64,000 nucleotides of DNA, taken from assembly GCA_044375975.1 (NCBI GenBank), contig JBILLQ010000009.1, positions 4,005 through 68,004 on the forward strand. The letters run 5' to 3'. The position numbers and the translations under genes were made by a program. The DNA comes from UBA5018 sp044375975. GTDB lineage: Bacteria > Cyanobacteriota > Cyanobacteriia > PCC-6307 > Cyanobiaceae. Below are positions 33,823 to 42,923 of this stretch, in pieces (position 1 is the stretch's first letter; every line of letters starts with the position of its first letter). The notes under the pieces were generated by a model, which was not told the DNA's origin, searched no databases, and saw only the letters and a list, made by a program, of their open reading frames with translations.

Positions 33823-34260
33823 TTGGCCAGCATCCGCCTCCTCCATCACCGGCGGTCCGCCTGGCGACTGGTGTTGCGACCTGGGGCGCTGACCAAGTTG
33901 CGGCGGCTGTTCCAGCAGCACAGCTTCTGGGCAGCCAACCGCAGCTGCGCCGAGCTGCGCCAGATGCTGCGCGGTAGCGATGTGGCCGTAACCGCCTGGC
34001 ATGGCTCCCAGCTGGTGGGCTTTGGCCGGGCCACCAGCGACGGCATCTTCCGGGCCGTGCTCTGGGACGTGGTGGTGGATGGGGCCTACCAGGGCCGTGG
34101 GCTGGGGCGCCAGATCGTGGAAGACCTACTGGAGCGCCCCTGCCTGCGGCGGGTGGAGCGGGTCTACCTGATGACCACCAACAGCAGTGGCTTCTACCAG
34201 CAGCTGGGCTTCGATCAGATCGAGAGCCAGTTGCTGATGATGAAACAAACAAGCGGATGA
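33823..34260 (+). CDS. GNAT-family N-acetyltransferase
   Basis: This protein of about 145 residues has the GNAT acetyl-CoA-binding loop as YQGRGLGRQIVEDLLE near residue 87-102 and the C-terminal TTNSSGFYQQLGFDQIES. The substrate is unknown; it could modify an amine or a protein. No ATG fits: the frame starts at TTG 33823, and GTG 33871 is an alternative. Its last codons and TGA lie within the 3' end of the tRNA-Gly gene on the other strand, an 8-base overlap. Confidence 0.8.
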   Translation: MASIRLLHHRRSAWRLVLRPGALTKLRRLFQQHSFWAANRSCAELRQMLRGSDVAVTAWHGSQLVGFGRATSDGIFRAVLWDVVVDGAYQGRGLGRQIVEDLLERPCLRRVERVYLMTTNSSGFYQQLGFDQIESQLLMMKQTSG

Positions 34261-34323
34261 AGAGATTCGAACTCTCGACCCTCTCCTTGGCAAGGAGATG
34301 CTCTACCACTGAGCTACATCCGC
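34253..34323 (-). tRNA. tRNA-Gly (GCC)
   Basis: The minus strand folds as a 71-base cloverleaf: acceptor GCGGATG/CATCCGC, D-loop AGCTCAGTGGTAGAGC, anticodon arm CTCCT-TTGCCAA-AGGAG with anticodon GCC, and T-arm GAGAGTTCGAATCTC. CCA is not encoded. Confidence 0.95.
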
Positions 34324-34517
34324 ATGATCTTCGCCCTCTGGATCCAAAGCTGGATCGGCAATGGATTCTGCAGTGGAATCCGGAGCGGGATCAGGGCCGG
34401 CTGGCGTCGCCGACCAATTGAGCATGCCCTACGGAGGTGCCGCTGGTCAAATCGCCGCCCCAGGTCCACACCCGAGCGGCCAGGGCTGAGCGATTAGCCC
34501 CGGGCCACCCCAGGCGA

Positions 34518-35003
34518 TCAGCCCCGAGCGGGGATGGACGCCATCAGGCTGCCCATCTCCAGGGCCTGCAGGCCATAGCTCCAGCCCAGGTTGCTCTTGA
34601 TGCCGGCCCGCTCCAGGGCCTGTTGCATGGTGTCGGTGGTGAGCACGCCAAAGATCACCGGCACGCCGGTGGCGCGGCTGACGCTGGCGACTCCCTTGCT
34701 CACCTCGGACACCACCACGTCGAAGTGGGGGGTGTCGCCGCGAATTACGGCGCCGAGGGTGATCACCACCTGATAGCGACCACTGGCGGCCAGCCGCTGG
34801 GTCACCAGGGGGATTTCAAAGCTGCCCGGCACCCAGGCCACATCGAGCTGGTCGCTGCTGGCGCTGGTATCGATGCCGTGACGACCGAGGCAATCGAGAC
34901 AGCCGCTCAATAGACGACTGGTGACCAGATCGTTGAAGCGGGCCACCACCACGGCGATGCGCAGCTCGGCGACATCGGTGAACCGTCCCTCAAAGGTGAC
35001 CAC
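34518..35003 (-). CDS. ribH: 6,7-dimethyl-8-ribityllumazine synthase
   Basis: RibH catalyses the penultimate step of riboflavin synthesis, joining the pyrimidine intermediate to dihydroxybutanone phosphate. At 161 residues it has normal length. Key segments are present: VARFND, WVPGSFEIPL, LGAVIRGDTPHFDVV with the active-site His, and VIFGVLTTDTMQQALERAG. It normally assembles into an icosahedral or pentameric particle. Confidence 0.94.
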   Translation of the reverse strand: MVTFEGRFTDVAELRIAVVVARFNDLVTSRLLSGCLDCLGRHGIDTSASSDQLDVAWVPGSFEIPLVTQRLAASGRYQVVITLGAVIRGDTPHFDVVVSEVSKGVASVSRATGVPVIFGVLTTDTMQQALERAGIKSNLGWSYGLQALEMGSLMASIPARG

Positions 35004-35104
35004 AGACGCTCGGCTAGGGCCCGCTCAGGCTACGCAGCGACGGTGGCTGCGACCCTGGTGGAGCTTCCTGCTTATAGAGAACCTGGGCTTACAGCCTGGA
35101 GGGA

Positions 35105-35201
35105 GGGCTTGCGGCTCAGACGAGAGCGGCTTGCAGCCGGGGCGAAGGCTTGCAGCCGAGGGCGAGCAGCCGGGGCGAAGGCGGCTTGCGGCGAGCAGGT
35201 T
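35105..35201. repeat. GGCTTGCAGCCGGGGCGAA-type short repeats
   Basis: Imperfect copies of GGCTTGCAGCCGGGGCGAAG occur four to five times between ribH and psbZ. No gene is supported here. Confidence 0.6.
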
Positions 35202-35390
35202 TCAGACCACCAGCAGGCTCATGCCCCAGTTCACCAGCACCAGCACCACCCAGGCGATGCCGCCCAGCAGGATCAGGCGGTTGGAGCGGCCGGAATCCTC
35301 GCTGCTGGCGTACAGCACGGGCACCGCCACAATCAGAGCAAATGACATCACCACCAGGGCCAGAACGGTGAGGGTGTTGAGGATCTGCAT
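35202..35390 (-). CDS. psbZ: Photosystem II protein PsbZ (Ycf9)
   Basis: This 62-residue protein of exactly the expected length has two transmembrane helices (TVLALVVMSFALIVAVPVLY and LILLGGIAWVVLVLVNWGMS) joined by a polar loop ASSEDSGRSN. PsbZ lies at the periphery of the photosystem II core near CP43 in the thylakoid. The reading frame extends far upstream, but MQILNTLTVLAL is the standard start. It marks the organism as photosynthetic. Confidence 0.95.
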   Translation of the reverse strand: MQILNTLTVLALVVMSFALIVAVPVLYASSEDSGRSNRLILLGGIAWVVLVLVNWGMSLLVV

Positions 35391-35653
35391 GGATCTGCGG
35401 CGCGGGGCTAGCCGGGCTAAGGCCAGTGGCCAGATCCTCCCACGCAACTCCCACCAACCAGGCCTGCGGTGGGGGGTTGCTTCACATGTTGTGGGGCAAT
35501 TTGGCCTGCGCGAGCCGCGGCTGCGCTGCGCTGCTGTTTTTCCAGGGCCGAACGATCCCTTGGGCGATCCCTCGGCCCCAGGGGGCGGCCTACGATCGAC
35601 CACTACCCAGCCAGTGAGCCGTGGCCGCGGCAGCCGAGCAGCAGCTTTCGCTG

Positions 35654-38593
35654 ATGGGAGCCATGGGGCTGGAGCCCGAAGCTGCCACCACCAGCCCCCA
35701 GGTCTCGCCAGCGCCCCCTGGGGCTGCCTCAGGAGCAGCCGCAGCCACAGCGGCGGCCATCGCCGATGCCAGCAGGCGCCCCCGCCAGCGCCGAGCCGCC
35801 AGTCAGCCCCCCCTGAATGAGCTGGCTCTAAATGAGCTGGCTGCCATTGAGCTGCCCATAGATGAGCTGGCTGGCGGGGGCCCAACTGCAAGCGGCCCGG
35901 ATGCCAGAGGCCTGGATGCCAGAGGCACGGATCGCGCGGCCCCAGATGGCGGGGCCGCGATCGAGCTGGCGGCTGGCCAGAATTCCTTAACTGGCCCTGG
36001 AGCTGCAGAGCTGGCCAGTGGGCCCCAGCGCGGCCTTGCGGTCGGGAGCCAAGAGGCGATCGAGAGCGATCTGCCCGCCTGGCATCACCACAGCCTGGTG
36101 CCGCCGGAGCGGTTGCCGCCGATGCTGCGCCACTACGTGCAGCTGAAGCGCGCCCACCCCGAGCGGGTGCTGCTCTACCGGCTGGGCGACTTCTTCGAGT
36201 GCTTCTTTGAAGACGCCATCAGCCTCTCGCGGCTGCTCGAGCTCACCCTCACCGGCAAGGAGGCCGGTAAGGGGATCGGCCGGGTGCCGATGGCAGGCCT
36301 GCCCCACCACGCTGTGGAGCGCTATTGCGGCGAGCTGGTGCGCCGCGGCCTCAGCGTCGCCCTCTGCGACCAGATCGAGGAGGCGCCGGTGAAGGGTGCA
36401 CTGCTGCGCCGCGAGATCACCCGGGTGCTCACCCCGGGCACGGTGTTGGAGGAGGGCATGCTCAGTGCCCGCCGCAACAATTGGCTCTGCGCTGTGGTCT
36501 GCGATGGCCCCAGCTGGGGCCTGGCCGTGGCCGACGCCAGCACCGGTGAATTCCGGGTTACCCAGCGCCTCGGTAGCGATGGTCTGCACCAGGAGCTGCT
36601 GCAACTGGAGGCGGCTGAGGTGCTGCTGCCGGCCGGCCCGGAGGGCGCTGACGCCAAACCCGGCTGGTGTCCAGCGGCCCTGCTGGTGACGCCGGTGGCC
36701 CGCACCCCCTTCCAGGCCCCGGAGGCGGAGGCCAGCCTGCGGCAGCGCTACGGGCTGGCCAGCCTGGCCGGCCTGGGGTTGGTGGAACTGCCCTTGGCCC
36801 TGCGGGCGGCGGGGGGGCTGGTGGCCTACCTGGATGGCACCACCGGCGCCCGGGTGCCCCTGGATCTGCCCACCAGCTGGTACGCCGGCGATCGCCTGGT
36901 GCTCGACGCCGCCACCCGCCGCAACCTGGAACTGACCCGCACCCAACTGGCCGGCAGCGCCCAGGGGTCGCTGCTCTGGGCCCTGGATCGCACCTTGACG
37001 GCGATGGGGGGCCGCTGCCTGCGCCGCTGGATCGAGGCGCCCCTGGTGGAGCGCGGCGCCATCCTCAGCCGCCAGGCCGGCGTCAGTGAACTGGTGGAGC
37101 AGCGGCCCTTGCGGCTGGCCCTGCGCCGCCTGCTGCGGCCGATGGGCGACCTGGAGCGCCTGGCGGGCCGCGCCGGCGCCGGCAGCGCCTCGGCCCGGGA
37201 TCTGGTGGCGATTGCCGATGGGCTGGAACGGCTGCCGGCCTTGGCAAACCTGCTGGCCCGCACCACCAGCGTTCCCCTGCGGCTGCTGGCCCGGCCCTGG
37301 CCCGAGCTCGACGGGCTGGCCGCCGCCCTGCGCCATGCCCTGCTGGAAAATCCACCGCTCAGCCTCAGCGAGGGCGGCTTGATCCACGACGGCGTGGATC
37401 CGGAACTCGATGGCCTGCGCAATCAGCTCGACGACCAGGACGCCTGGCTGGCCGAACAGGAGCGCAGCGAGCGGGCAGCCAGCGGCATCGCCAACCTCAA
37501 GCTGCAATACCACCGCAACTTTGGCTATCTGCTGGCGGTGAGCCGGGCCAAGGCCACAGCGGTGCCGGAGCACTGGATTCGCCGTCAAACCCTCGCCAAC
37601 GAGGAGCGCTTTGTGACGCCCGAACTCAAGGGTCGCGAGGGCCGCATCCTGCAGCTGCGGGCCCAGGCCGCCCAGCGGGAATACGAGCTGGTGGTGGCGC
37701 TGCGCAGCCAGGCGGGCGACCAGGCGGCGGCGATTCGGGCGGCGGCCCGGCTGGTGGCCGACCTCGATGCCATCGCCAGCCTGGCGGAGGTGGCGGCCAC
37801 CAGCGGCTACTGCTGCCCGGTGATCAGCGACGGCCGCGAGCTGGTGATCGAAGCCGGCCGCCATCCGGTGGTGGAGCAGCTGCTGGTGGAAGACCAGTTC
37901 ACCGCCAACGACATCGCCCTGGGCTCGGAGTCCGGCCATCCAGACCTGATCGTGCTCACCGGTCCCAATGCCAGCGGCAAGAGCTGTTATCTGCGCCAGA
38001 CCGGTCTGCTGTTGTTGATGGGTCAGCTCGGCAGTTGGATTCCGGCGCGATCGGCCCGGTTGGGGATTGCCGATCGCCTGTTCACCCGCGTCGGGGCCGG
38101 CGATGACCTCACGGCGGGCCAGTCCACCTTCATGGTGGAAATGGCCGAAACCGCCAACATCCTTCACCATGCCAGCGAGCGCTCCCTGGTGCTGCTCGAT
38201 GAGATCGGCCGCGGCACCGCCACCTTCGATGGCCTCTCGATCGCCTGGGCGGTGGCCGAACACCTGGCCGAGCAGCGGCGCTCCCGCAGCGTCTTCGCCA
38301 CCCATTACCACGAATTGAACGAGCTGGCAGAGCTGCTGGCCAACGTGGCCAACGCCCAGGTGCTGGTGGAGGAAACCGGCGACGCCCTGCTGTTTCTGCA
38401 TCGGGTGGCCCCCGGCGGTGCCAGCCGCAGCTATGGCATTGAGGCGGCTCGCCTGGCCGGGGTACCCCAGGCGGTGGTGAAACGAGCCCGCCAGGTGCTG
38501 GGCCGCATCGAGGCCAATAGCCACGTGGCCGTGGGCCTGAAACGCCAGCCGCCGCCGCAGTCGCCCCAGGGGGAAGGATCGCTCGCCGCCTGA
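35654..38593 (+). CDS. mutS: DNA mismatch repair protein MutS
   Basis: MutS recognises mismatches and starts repair. Domain I begins near residue 155 (LPPMLRHYVQLKRAHPERVL, YRLGDFFECF, the mismatch-contacting F-x-E region). The ATPase has Walker A TGPNASGKSCYLRQTG, Walker B LVLLDEIGRGTATFDG and ATHYHELNEL. The full frame from GTG 35621 gives 990 residues; ATG 35654 is an alternative. The first ~150 residues are an unusual low-complexity extension with 5-residue repeats (LNELA LNELA AIELP IDELA) from a 15-bp tandem repeat at about 35813-35872. Confidence 0.94.
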   Translation: MGAMGLEPEAATTSPQVSPAPPGAASGAAAATAAAIADASRRPRQRRAASQPPLNELALNELAAIELPIDELAGGGPTASGPDARGLDARGTDRAAPDGGAAIELAAGQNSLTGPGAAELASGPQRGLAVGSQEAIESDLPAWHHHSLVPPERLPPMLRHYVQLKRAHPERVLLYRLGDFFECFFEDAISLSRLLELTLTGKEAGKGIGRVPMAGLPHHAVERYCGELVRRGLSVALCDQIEEAPVKGALLRREITRVLTPGTVLEEGMLSARRNNWLCAVVCDGPSWGLAVADASTGEFRVTQRLGSDGLHQELLQLEAAEVLLPAGPEGADAKPGWCPAALLVTPVARTPFQAPEAEASLRQRYGLASLAGLGLVELPLALRAAGGLVAYLDGTTGARVPLDLPTSWYAGDRLVLDAATRRNLELTRTQLAGSAQGSLLWALDRTLTAMGGRCLRRWIEAPLVERGAILSRQAGVSELVEQRPLRLALRRLLRPMGDLERLAGRAGAGSASARDLVAIADGLERLPALANLLARTTSVPLRLLARPWPELDGLAAALRHALLENPPLSLSEGGLIHDGVDPELDGLRNQLDDQDAWLAEQERSERAASGIANLKLQYHRNFGYLLAVSRAKATAVPEHWIRRQTLANEERFVTPELKGREGRILQLRAQAAQREYELVVALRSQAGDQAAAIRAAARLVADLDAIASLAEVAATSGYCCPVISDGRELVIEAGRHPVVEQLLVEDQFTANDIALGSESGHPDLIVLTGPNASGKSCYLRQTGLLLLMGQLGSWIPARSARLGIADRLFTRVGAGDDLTAGQSTFMVEMAETANILHHASERSLVLLDEIGRGTATFDGLSIAWAVAEHLAEQRRSRSVFATHYHELNELAELLANVANAQVLVEETGDALLFLHRVAPGGASRSYGIEAARLAGVPQAVVKRARQVLGRIEANSHVAVGLKRQPPPQSPQGEGSLAA

Positions 38594-38701
38594 GGTTTTG
38601 CGGCTCGCGATCTAGCCAGCCAGTGCCTGCAATTCAGTAGCTAACCAGCGGCCAGCCGCTGGCCATACCGCCCACCAGCTGCCATCTAGCCAGCCAGCCA
38701 T

Positions 38702-39502
38702 CTACCAGCCGGCCGCCTGCAGCCATGCGGCCCGCAGCAGGGCGTTGCAGCTGGCGGCCACCAGGGCTGCGCCCCCCTTGGATCCCCGCAGGCCGATGTG
38801 GGCCAGGCCGCTGGCGGCCAGCCGGCGCTTGCTCTCGGCCACCCCCACAAACCCCACCGGCATGCCAATCACCAGGGCCGGCACGGGGCTCCGTCCTGGC
38901 GCTGCCTGGGCCTGATCGAGCCGGCCCTGGTCGGGCTGGGCAAGGCAGTCGAGCAAGCGCTCCAGGGCCGTGGGGGCACTGCCGATCAATACCACTGGCG
39001 CTAATGGCATCGGCGCTAAAGACGTTGGCGCTAGAGGCATTGGCCCTGAAGACATCGGCGCTGAGCTCCCCGGCGCCAAACCCTTTGGCGCCAGTTCCGC
39101 CCAGGCTCTCTGCAGGCCGAGGGCGGAGCGGGTTTCGCCGGCGGGGGCCTTGGCAGGGGCCCAATCAAGCAGGCAGTGCACCGGATTGGCGAAGGTGCGT
39201 TTGGCCATCGGGGTCACCGCCGCCGCCGCCATGGCCGTATCGGTGAGGATCGGGGCGCCGGCGGCCAGGGCCGCCAGGCCGGCGGCGCAGGCCGCCGCTG
39301 ACACCTCCAACTCCCGGGCGAGGCCCAGATCGCCACTGCTGTGGATGCAGCGTTCCAGCACATCCCGCACCACCGGGTCGGCTGCAGGGCTGAAACCCTG
39401 CTGGGTCAATGCAGCTCGAATCAGGCGAATGCTCTCGATAAAAATCGGATGATCCAGGCCTGGATCAGCTCCAGATGGTGGGGTGGCGGCAGATGCAGGC
39501 AA
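38702..39502 (-). CDS. cobH: Precorrin-8X methylmutase with a repeat insertion
   Basis: CobH/CbiC moves a methyl group in precorrin-8X to form hydrogenobyrinate or cobyrinate during B12 synthesis. The catalytic His is in ERCIHSSGD near residue 52. Later conserved parts are ILTDTAMA, FANPVHCLLDWAPAKAPAGE (less one residue), PALVIGMPVGFVGVAESKRR and GLRGSKGG. At 266 residues it is longer than the usual ~210. The extra part includes a Pro/Ala/Ser repeat (residues ~134-168; SSAPMSSGPMPLAPTSLAPM), encoded by a 15-bp tandem repeat at 38997-39101. Confidence 0.9.
   Translation of the reverse strand: MPASAATPPSGADPGLDHPIFIESIRLIRAALTQQGFSPAADPVVRDVLERCIHSSGDLGLARELEVSAAACAAGLAALAAGAPILTDTAMAAAAVTPMAKRTFANPVHCLLDWAPAKAPAGETRSALGLQRAWAELAPKGLAPGSSAPMSSGPMPLAPTSLAPMPLAPVVLIGSAPTALERLLDCLAQPDQGRLDQAQAAPGRSPVPALVIGMPVGFVGVAESKRRLAASGLAHIGLRGSKGGAALVAASCNALLRAAWLQAAGW
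38997..39101. repeat. 15-bp tandem repeat inside cobH
   Basis: Seven adjacent 15-base units begin with GGCGCT, GGCCCT or GGCGCC (for example GGCGCTAAAGACGTT and GGCGCTAGAGGCATT). They add 5-residue repeats in frame to CobH. Confidence 0.85.
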
Positions 39503-39542
39503 GCGTCAGGGGGCCTGGCCCAGCCACAATGAATCCCTGCGG

Positions 39543-39569
39543 AAAAAGTCGCCTGCGGGAAAGGCGACT
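39543..39569 (-). terminator. Intrinsic-terminator-like hairpin on the minus strand
   Basis: Read on the minus strand: AGTCGCC, loop TTTCCCGCA, GGCGACT, then TTTTT. It lies between the divergent cobH and holA genes, where no minus-strand gene ends, so its transcript is unknown. Confidence 0.45.
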
Positions 39570-39702
39570 GGCTGCAATTGCCCCTGGTGGAAATGGCTCC
39601 TGGGGGCAGGGTCGCCCAGCTGCCCGCTTGTAAAGCCGCTCCATCCCTGCCCAACCCCCGCCCAGTTCCCCTCCCGCCCCTGCCCCCTACCCCCTAGCCG
39701 AC

Positions 39703-40713
39703 ATGCCGATCCACCTGCTCTGGGGCGACGACGAGGCCGCCCGCCAGCGAGCCCTCGATGCCCTGGTGGAAAAGCTGGTGGATCCGGCCTGGAGCGCCAT
39801 CAACCTCAGCCGGCTGGATGGCAACGACCTGGCCCAGGCGGCCCAGGCCCTGTCGGAGGCGCGCACGCCGCCCTTCGGGGCTGGGGCCAGGCTGGTGCTG
39901 CTGCAGCGCAGCCCCTTTTGCCAACAATGCCCCGCCGAGCTGGGCCAGCAGCTGGAGGCGAGCCTGGCGCTGATCCCCTCCAATTGCCATCTGGTGCTGG
40001 TGCAGTCGGCCAAACCCGATGGCCGCCTGCGCACCACCAAGGCGCTGCAGGCCCTGGTCAAGAGCGGCCAGGCCAGCGAGCGCAGCTTCCAGCTGCCGGC
40101 GGTGTGGGATGGCGCCGGCCAGTTGGAATTGGTGCAGCGCACCGCCAGCGAGATGGGCTTGAAGCTGGCGCCGGCGGCGGCGGAAGCCCTGGCAGAGGCG
40201 ATCGGCAGCGACAGCGCCCGGCTGGCCAGTGAACTGGAGAAGCTGAGCCTGCATGCCGACAGGGGCGCCACGGGGGCGGGGCGACCGATCTCGGCCGAGG
40301 CGGTGCGGGCGCTGGTGGGCGGCGTGAGCACCAGCAGCCTGGCGGTGGGGGATGCGCTGCTGGCGGGCCGGCCGGCCGATGCGATTGCCCTGGTGGATGC
40401 GCTGCTGGCGGCCAATGAACCGGCGCTGCGCATCGTGGCGGCGCTCAGCAGTCAGATTCGTGGCTGGCTCTGGGTGGCCCTGCTGGACCAGGCCGGTCAA
40501 CAGGACGTAAACGCCATCGCCAAGGCGGCTGGGATCGGCAATCCCAAGCGTATTTACGTGATGCGCAAGCAGATTCGCGGCCAGCGGCCCGCCAGCTTCC
40601 TCAGGTTGCTGAGTCAGCTGCTGGAGGTGGAGGCGGCCCTGAAACGCGGTGGCGCCGCCGCCGACGCCTTCCGCGATGGTTTTCTGCTGGGGGATGCCGG
40701 GGCTGCTGGGTGA
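39703..40713 (+). CDS. holA: DNA polymerase III delta subunit
   Basis: This 336-residue clamp-loader subunit opens the beta clamp. It has the N-terminal HLLWGDDEAARQRALDALV, a RecA-like domain, and the C-terminal collar helices (LSSQIRGWLWVALLDQAG, then RIYVMRKQIRGQRPASFLRL, less its end). Delta subunits diverge strongly, so the call rests on overall layout and start. It stands directly upstream of lysC on the same strand. Confidence 0.85.
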   Translation: MPIHLLWGDDEAARQRALDALVEKLVDPAWSAINLSRLDGNDLAQAAQALSEARTPPFGAGARLVLLQRSPFCQQCPAELGQQLEASLALIPSNCHLVLVQSAKPDGRLRTTKALQALVKSGQASERSFQLPAVWDGAGQLELVQRTASEMGLKLAPAAAEALAEAIGSDSARLASELEKLSLHADRGATGAGRPISAEAVRALVGGVSTSSLAVGDALLAGRPADAIALVDALLAANEPALRIVAALSSQIRGWLWVALLDQAGQQDVNAIAKAAGIGNPKRIYVMRKQIRGQRPASFLRLLSQLLEVEAALKRGGAAADAFRDGFLLGDAGAAG

Positions 40714-40814
40714 TCGGGCTAGTTGATACCGGAGCTGGGTGATCGGGCCGCCTGCCCCGCCCCTGATAATCGAGCCCTGAGTGTTTGCGGCTACAAAGGG
40801 CCGCCCCACCGCCC

Positions 40815-42641
40815 ATGGCCCTGCTGGTTCAGAAGTTTGGCGGCACGTCGGTAGCTGACGTGACTCGTATACAGGCCGTGGCCGCCCGCATCGCCGCCTG
40901 CCGTGAGCAGGGCCACGAGCTGGTGATCGTGGTTTCCGCCATGGGCCACAGCACCGATGAACTCACCGCCCTGGCGCGGGCGATCAGCAGCGATCCTCCC
41001 CAGCGGGAGCTGGACATGCTGTTGGCCACCGGGGAGCAGGTGTCGATTGCGTTGCTCTCCATGGCCCTGCATGCCCAGGGGGTGCCGGCGGTGTCGATGA
41101 CCGGCGCCCAGGTGGGGATCATCACCGAATCGGCCCACGGCCGCGCCCGGATCCTGGAGATCCGCACCGAGCGGCTGGCCCGGCTGCTGGCCGAGGGCCA
41201 GGTGGTGGTGGTGGCCGGCTTCCAGGGCACCAGCAGCGGCGCCGCCGGCACCCCCGAGATCACCACTTTGGGCCGCGGCGGCTCGGACACCACGGCGGTG
41301 GCCCTGGCGGCGGCATTGGGGGCCGATGCCTGCGAGATCTATACCGATGTGCCTGGCGTGCTCACCACCGACCCGCGCAAGGTGGACGATGCCCAGTTGA
41401 TGGCCCAGGTGAGCTGTAACGAGATGCTGGAGCTGGCCAGCCTGGGCGCCGCCGTGCTGCATCCGCGGGCGGTGGAGATCGCCCGCAACTACGGCGTACC
41501 GCTGCTGGTGCGCTCCAGCTGGAGCGATGCTCCCGGCACCAGGCTCACCAGCGGCAGCCCCCGACCGATCGGCAGCGGTGGGCTGGAGCTGGGGCGGCCG
41601 GTGGATGGGGCGGAACTGGAGAGCGATCAGGCGGTGCTGGCCCTCTCCCACGTGCCCGATCGGCCGGGGGTGGCCGCGCTGCTGTTCGAGGCCCTCAGCG
41701 CCGCGGGGCTGAATGTGGACCTGATCGTGCAGGCCACCCAAGAGGGCAGCAGCAACGACATCGCCTTCACGCTGGCGGCCGCTGATTTGGATCGGGCCCA
41801 GCTCGTGTGCCGCGAGGTGCTGGCCGGCATGGGGGCCGAGCTGGATGCCGGCGGCGCCCAGCTCTCGGCCCAGGGGGCCATGGCCAAGCTGAGCATCTCC
41901 GGGGCCGGGATTTTGGGCCGCCCCGGAGTGGCCGCCAGGCTGTTCGACACCCTGGCCCGCGCCGGCATCAACCTGCGCCTGATCGCCACCAGCGAGGTGA
42001 AGGTGAGTTGTCTGGTGGCCGGTGAGCAAGGGGCCAAGGCCCTCAGGGCCACCGCGGAGGCGTTCGAGTTGCAAGACAGCCAGCTGCGCCACGATCCGCT
42101 GGTTTGTCAGTTGGGCGAGCCGGCTGTGCGCGGCGTGGCCCTGGATTGCGACCAGGCCCAGGTGGCGCTGCGGCGGCTGCCCGATCGTCCCGGCACCGCC
42201 GCCGCCGTCTGCCGAGCCCTGGCCGATGCCGGCATTGGCCTCGATGCGATCGTCCAGTCCGAGCGCACCCATGGCCTCGGCGATCAGCGCAGCCGCGACA
42301 TGAGTTTCGTGCTCAAGCGCGATGAGCGGCAGCGGGCGGAGCGGGCCCTGGCCCCGCTGCTGCGCCAGTGGCCCGGCGCCCGTTTTGAAGAGGGGGCCGC
42401 CATCGCCCGGGTGAGCGCCGTGGGGGCCGGCATGCCCTGTACGCCGGGCACGGCGGCCCGCATGTTCCGCTGCCTGGCCGATGCCGGCATCAATATCGAG
42501 CTGATCGCCACCAGCGAAATCCGCACCAGTTGCCTGGTGGCCGCCGCCGATGGCCTGGCGGCTCTACGGGCGGTGCATGCCGCCTTTGATCTGGGCGGGG
42601 CGGTGCAGCACCGGGCCGAGGGCAGCGCCGCACCGCTGTAG
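40815..42641 (+). CDS. lysC: Aspartate kinase with four ACT domains
   Basis: LysC phosphorylates aspartate, the first step toward lysine, threonine and methionine. The ATG at 40815 starts MALLVQKFGGTSVADV, the catalytic motif; 608 residues follow. The kinase domain ends near residue 240 (TDVPGVLTTDPRKV, LHPRAVEIARNYGVPLLVRS). Two pairs of ACT domains then bind the feedback amino acids: VLALSHVPDRPGVAALLFEA, LSISGAGILGRPGVAARLFD, VALRRLPDRPGTAAAVCRAL and VSAVGAGMPCTPGTAARMFR. Four ACT domains are typical of cyanobacterial LysC. Confidence 0.95.
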   Translation: MALLVQKFGGTSVADVTRIQAVAARIAACREQGHELVIVVSAMGHSTDELTALARAISSDPPQRELDMLLATGEQVSIALLSMALHAQGVPAVSMTGAQVGIITESAHGRARILEIRTERLARLLAEGQVVVVAGFQGTSSGAAGTPEITTLGRGGSDTTAVALAAALGADACEIYTDVPGVLTTDPRKVDDAQLMAQVSCNEMLELASLGAAVLHPRAVEIARNYGVPLLVRSSWSDAPGTRLTSGSPRPIGSGGLELGRPVDGAELESDQAVLALSHVPDRPGVAALLFEALSAAGLNVDLIVQATQEGSSNDIAFTLAAADLDRAQLVCREVLAGMGAELDAGGAQLSAQGAMAKLSISGAGILGRPGVAARLFDTLARAGINLRLIATSEVKVSCLVAGEQGAKALRATAEAFELQDSQLRHDPLVCQLGEPAVRGVALDCDQAQVALRRLPDRPGTAAAVCRALADAGIGLDAIVQSERTHGLGDQRSRDMSFVLKRDERQRAERALAPLLRQWPGARFEEGAAIARVSAVGAGMPCTPGTAARMFRCLADAGINIELIATSEIRTSCLVAAADGLAALRAVHAAFDLGGAVQHRAEGSAAPL

Positions 42642-42690
42642 CGCGGCTGGCCCCTGTAGCGCGGCTGGCCCCTGTAGCCCAGCTGAACCC
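42640..42690. repeat. Short tandem repeat after lysC
   Basis: TGTAGCGCGGCTGGCCCC-like units repeat about three times directly after the lysC stop. The rest of the gap to 42923 holds nothing recognised. Confidence 0.6.
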
Positions 42691-42923
42691 TTTGGCGGGG
42701 CTTACCCCCATTTAGCCCAACTGGCCTCAACTGGAGCGGAGCCACCAAGGCGTCAGGGAAATGACAAGCGTCTGTCAGCCAGCAGACACTAATGAGTAAG
42801 CAATTAAACAGGCTCAAGTCGACTGGATGACCTGAACACGTTGAGAGATGGGCCACGCTTAACTCATGCCGATCCGATCTACAAGAGCGGCACCAACCCA
42901 CCCGCCTCTTTCAGGCAAGATCA

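Noticed and set aside
35987..38524. 845-residue frame antisense to mutS
   Set aside because: It is a high-GC shadow of mutS: Gln/His/Ala-rich composition, no motifs.
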